A stretch of 53,989 nt of DNA from Pseudomonadota bacterium (GTDB lineage: Bacteria; Pseudomonadota; Gammaproteobacteria; Xanthomonadales; Rhodanobacteraceae), in NCBI GenBank assembly GCA_018240505.1, contig JAFEFQ010000256.1:1-53989 (forward strand), read 5' to 3'. The position numbers and the translations under genes are program-made. Shown piece by piece: positions 52,140-53,989 of this stretch (position 1 is its first letter; every line of letters starts with the position of its first letter). The notes beneath the pieces were generated by a model. That model was given only the letters and a program-made list of their open reading frames with translations, was not told where the DNA came from and made no database searches.

Positions 52140-52550
52140 GGTTTGCTCCTGTTCTTGTCTGGAATCGTCGTGCGATTTCGCGGCTCGCGGCCGCCATCGC
52201 AGGGCGATTGTTGCCCGGTATACAAAGTGACAATATGGATTCTTGATGAATTCACGCAAATTGAACGACACGCGCGACGGCGTCGCCGCCCGCGAAAATT
52301 CTGCGCAAGCATGAATATGGATTCTTCGTGGATTAAGGCGCCGCTAACGGCGCCGCGGCGTCGCGCGCACTAGTCTGCCGCTGCCTTGCGGCACCATGCC
52401 GTCTCCACCCCGCGAGGCGGTCGTCGCGCCGGTGCGATGCGCCGACCGGCGGAACTGCAAGTCGACGAGCTCGCGTCCGCTCGCACGAACGCCGGCCGCG
52501 CCAACGCATCGGCGCGGCGATCCTTCTCCCCCTGATCATCGAGGTCCATC
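52140..52550. other. Divergent region between the dioxygenase and the coiled-coil protein genes
   Basis: A 411-base gene-free region. It has a GTATAC site (52218), a 13-bp direct repeat AATATGGATTCTT at 52232-52244 and 52314-52326 (82-base period), and a stem GGCGCCG-CTAA-CGGCGCC at about 52339-52356 without a T-run. The left half is clearly AT-rich and probably holds the dioxygenase promoter. The rest is GC-rich and unremarkable. Confidence 0.5.
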
Positions 52551-53099
52551 ATGAAAACCAGACTGCTTTCCCTGCCGCTCGCGCTGTCCATCGTCATGGC
52601 CGGACAGGCTTGTGCTCAGACCACCACCGCCGTGCCGACGACCGTCACCGCCGCGGCAACCGCCGTCCAGAACGCCTGCGCGCAAGTGCAGTCCGACGAA
52701 CTGCAATACAGGATCGACGTCACCCTTGGCGATTCCAGCGCTGCCGGCTCGGCGAAGGCGACGCTCGACACCGATCGCGGCACGCTGCAAACCGCGCAAC
52801 ACGCGTTGCACACGGCGGTGCAGGCGTATTTCTCAGCGGACGAGACCGCGCTCAAAACCGCGCGCGCCCAGCTCGAAGACGATTTCGTGCAATTGAAGGC
52901 CGACGTGACCGCTGGCAACAGCGGCAGCCTTGCCGCCGATCAGACCAGGATCGTGACCGACGCGGCCGCGGTGCAGACCGCGCAGACGCAACTCGATGCC
53001 GATCACCTCGCTCTCGCCAACGTGGGCGCGTTGCCGCACTGCGGCGATGGGCCAGGCGGAGCCGATGGAAACCGCGGCGGTCACGGCGGCGGTCGCTGA
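52551..53099 (+). CDS. Secreted helical protein with Gly/His-rich tail
   Basis: A 182-residue exported protein: signal peptide MKTRLLSLPLALSIVMAGQACA, a Thr/Val/Ala segment, then long amphipathic helices (QVQSDELQYRIDVTLGDSSA, DRGTLQTAQHALHTAVQAYF, ALKTARAQLEDDFVQLKADVTAG, AAVQTAQTQLDADHLALAN) suggesting a coiled-coil bundle, and a tail HCGDGPGGADGNRGGHGGGR with Cys and two His that might bind metal. No family is recognised. GAGGT lies six bases before the ATG. Diverges from the dioxygenase gene. Confidence 0.7.
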   Translation: MKTRLLSLPLALSIVMAGQACAQTTTAVPTTVTAAATAVQNACAQVQSDELQYRIDVTLGDSSAAGSAKATLDTDRGTLQTAQHALHTAVQAYFSADETALKTARAQLEDDFVQLKADVTAGNSGSLAADQTRIVTDAAAVQTAQTQLDADHLALANVGALPHCGDGPGGADGNRGGHGGGR

Positions 53100-53113
53100 G
53101 CGCCGCCTTCACC

Positions 53114-53146
53114 GAAGCGGCGTGGGCGCGAAGCCCGCGCCGCTTC
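53114..53146. terminator. Convergent stem-loop between two genes
   Basis: GAAGCGGCG / CGCCGCTTC stem of nine pairs with an inner GGGC-GCGAA-GCCC stem, between the coiled-coil protein and the convergent ATP-grasp gene. There is no T-run, so termination is likely but not certain. Confidence 0.5.
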
Positions 53147-53989
53147 ACTCGATGATGTGCGGCACAAAGCGCGCGGTGTCGCGCGTGATCAGCGTGGCGT
53201 CCTCGCGGATGCCGATGCCGGAAGGACGATCGCCGACCACCCAGCTGCCGACCAGCGGATAGCCGCCGGCGAAACGCGGCAGCGGATGCACGGCCTGGCG
53301 GATCGTCGGCGCATCATCGTACGGACCTTCGCTTGCCGTCATCGTATCGTCGGCGAGATGCATTTCGATGTTCGCGCCCTCGCGCGAAAAGAACGGCTTG
53401 CGCACCCAGCCTGCGGGCAGCACCGCGCGCGCGTCGTCCTCGAACCGTGCTTCATCGAAGAAGGCCGGCAGCAGGTTCGGATGATTTTCGTGGCGCTGCC
53501 AGAGCAGCGGCAGCACGCCCTTGTTCGACAGGATCGCCTTCCACGGCGGCTCGATCAGATGGATGCCTGATTTTGGCAGCGCGCTGCCGAACTCCTCGGC
53601 GAACAGGAATTCAAGCGGATAGAGCTTGAACAGCGTGCCGATCACGCCGTCGTCGAGATCGGTGAAGCGCCCGTCTTTCGACAGGCCGATGTCCTCGACG
53701 GCGATCGCCTTGGTCGCGATGCCGGCCTGTTCGGCGCAATCGCGCAGATAGGTGATCGTGGCCTGGTCCTCGACCGATTCGCGCACGGCGGAGAAATAGA
53801 ACGGCCGCGGCAGGCGCCGGGCGATCGCGCCGAACGCCTCGATGAGATTTTCCTGAATCAGGTTGTACTGGTCGGCGTTCGCCGGTAGCACGCCGCGCTG
53901 TTTCTGTTCCTCGAGCCAATGCCACTGGAAGAACGCCGCCTCGTACAGCGAGGTCGGCGTGTCGTAGTTGAATTCGTAGAGCTTCGCGG
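53145..53989 (-). CDS. Glutathionylspermidine-synthase-like ATP-grasp protein (5' end off the window)
   Basis: The C-terminal 280 residues of a YgiC/YjfC-type ATP-grasp ligase. It enters the window at KLYEFNYDTPTSLYEAAFFQ, the N-x-D-T-P-T-S-L-x-E-A family motif, and continues with QDQATITYLRD-like and EDIG segments (SVEDQATITYLRDCAEQAGIATK split), FKLYPLEFLFAEEFG, LIEPPWKAILSNKGVLPLLWQ, GWVRKPFFSREGANIE and the ending GGYPLVGSWVVGDRPSGIGIRE. Relatives ligate glutathione or peptide-like groups to polyamines; this subgroup lacks the amidase domain and its substrate is unknown. The first part lies to the right of the window. The stop overlaps the convergent stem-loop. Confidence 0.88.
   Translation of the reverse strand, partial: AKLYEFNYDTPTSLYEAAFFQWHWLEEQKQRGVLPANADQYNLIQENLIEAFGAIARRLPRPFYFSAVRESVEDQATITYLRDCAEQAGIATKAIAVEDIGLSKDGRFTDLDDGVIGTLFKLYPLEFLFAEEFGSALPKSGIHLIEPPWKAILSNKGVLPLLWQRHENHPNLLPAFFDEARFEDDARAVLPAGWVRKPFFSREGANIEMHLADDTMTASEGPYDDAPTIRQAVHPLPRFAGGYPLVGSWVVGDRPSGIGIREDATLITRDTARFVPHIIE

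Overview
The window is a GC-rich (roughly two thirds G+C), tightly packed chromosomal segment with coding on both strands. I infer a gammaproteobacterium of the Lysobacterales/Xanthomonadales (Rhodanobacteraceae-like). The grounds are the divergent rhlB / trxA-rho block, a long basic tail on RhlB, secreted proteins carrying the G-x-W-Y...S-G-Q-G repeat domain, and palindromic intergenic repeats of the kind common in that order. No phage, plasmid, insertion sequence, CRISPR array, rRNA or tRNA was seen. No species is assigned.

Layout. 1-3.9 kb: 5' part of rho (minus), a small membrane protein, trxA, divergent rhlB and a GNAT acetyltransferase. 4.1-8.3 kb: amino-acid permease, an inverted-repeat element plus a heptanucleotide microsatellite, then ftsE-ftsX-ung coupled by ATGA overlaps. 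8.3-11.8 kb (minus): LytTR regulator and its sensor kinase, two small membrane proteins. 12-13 kb: rpoH preceded by a CIRCE operator overlapping a sigma-E-like promoter. 13-17 kb (minus): atypical AT-rich lipoprotein, ndh, priA. 17-21 kb: a DnaA-box palindrome, a sigma factor-DUF3619-DUF3106 operon, a ~190-bp dispersed repeat and a GT-C-like membrane protein. 21-28.5 kb: DUF3667 protein, MATE exporter, sppA, small lipoprotein, SDR, AlkA-type glycosylase, DUF962/Mpo1-like protein. 28.6-33.3 kb (minus): FadL porin with an upstream surface/secreted lipase, and an epimerase. 33.5-40.8 kb: monooxygenase-like protein, second AT-rich lipoprotein, lpdA, aceF, alkaline phosphatase, second copy of the dispersed repeat, internally duplicated secreted protein. 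41-45 kb: DUF1800-DUF1501 pair, an AIM24 remnant, a beta-propeller protein. 45.2-54 kb: hypoxanthine-DNA-glycosylase-like protein, CsbD, periplasmic peroxiredoxin, a four-gene minus cluster, dinB, a secreted intradiol-dioxygenase fusion, a secreted coiled-coil protein and a 5'-truncated glutathionylspermidine-synthase-like gene.

Functional themes are envelope and division (ftsEX, SppA, FadL/lipase), stress and RNA control (rho, rhlB, rpoH, ECF-type sigma, TrxA, peroxiredoxin) and DNA repair (ung, AlkA, a UDG-superfamily glycosylase, dinB, priA). The most unusual signals are palindromic repeats captured in frame inside ftsE and lpdA, six perfect 7-bp repeats ending one base before the ftsE start codon, the operator/promoter overlap at rpoH, a dispersed repeat whose hairpin tip seems to vary in a compensatory way, and the two-repeat intradiol dioxygenase fusion.
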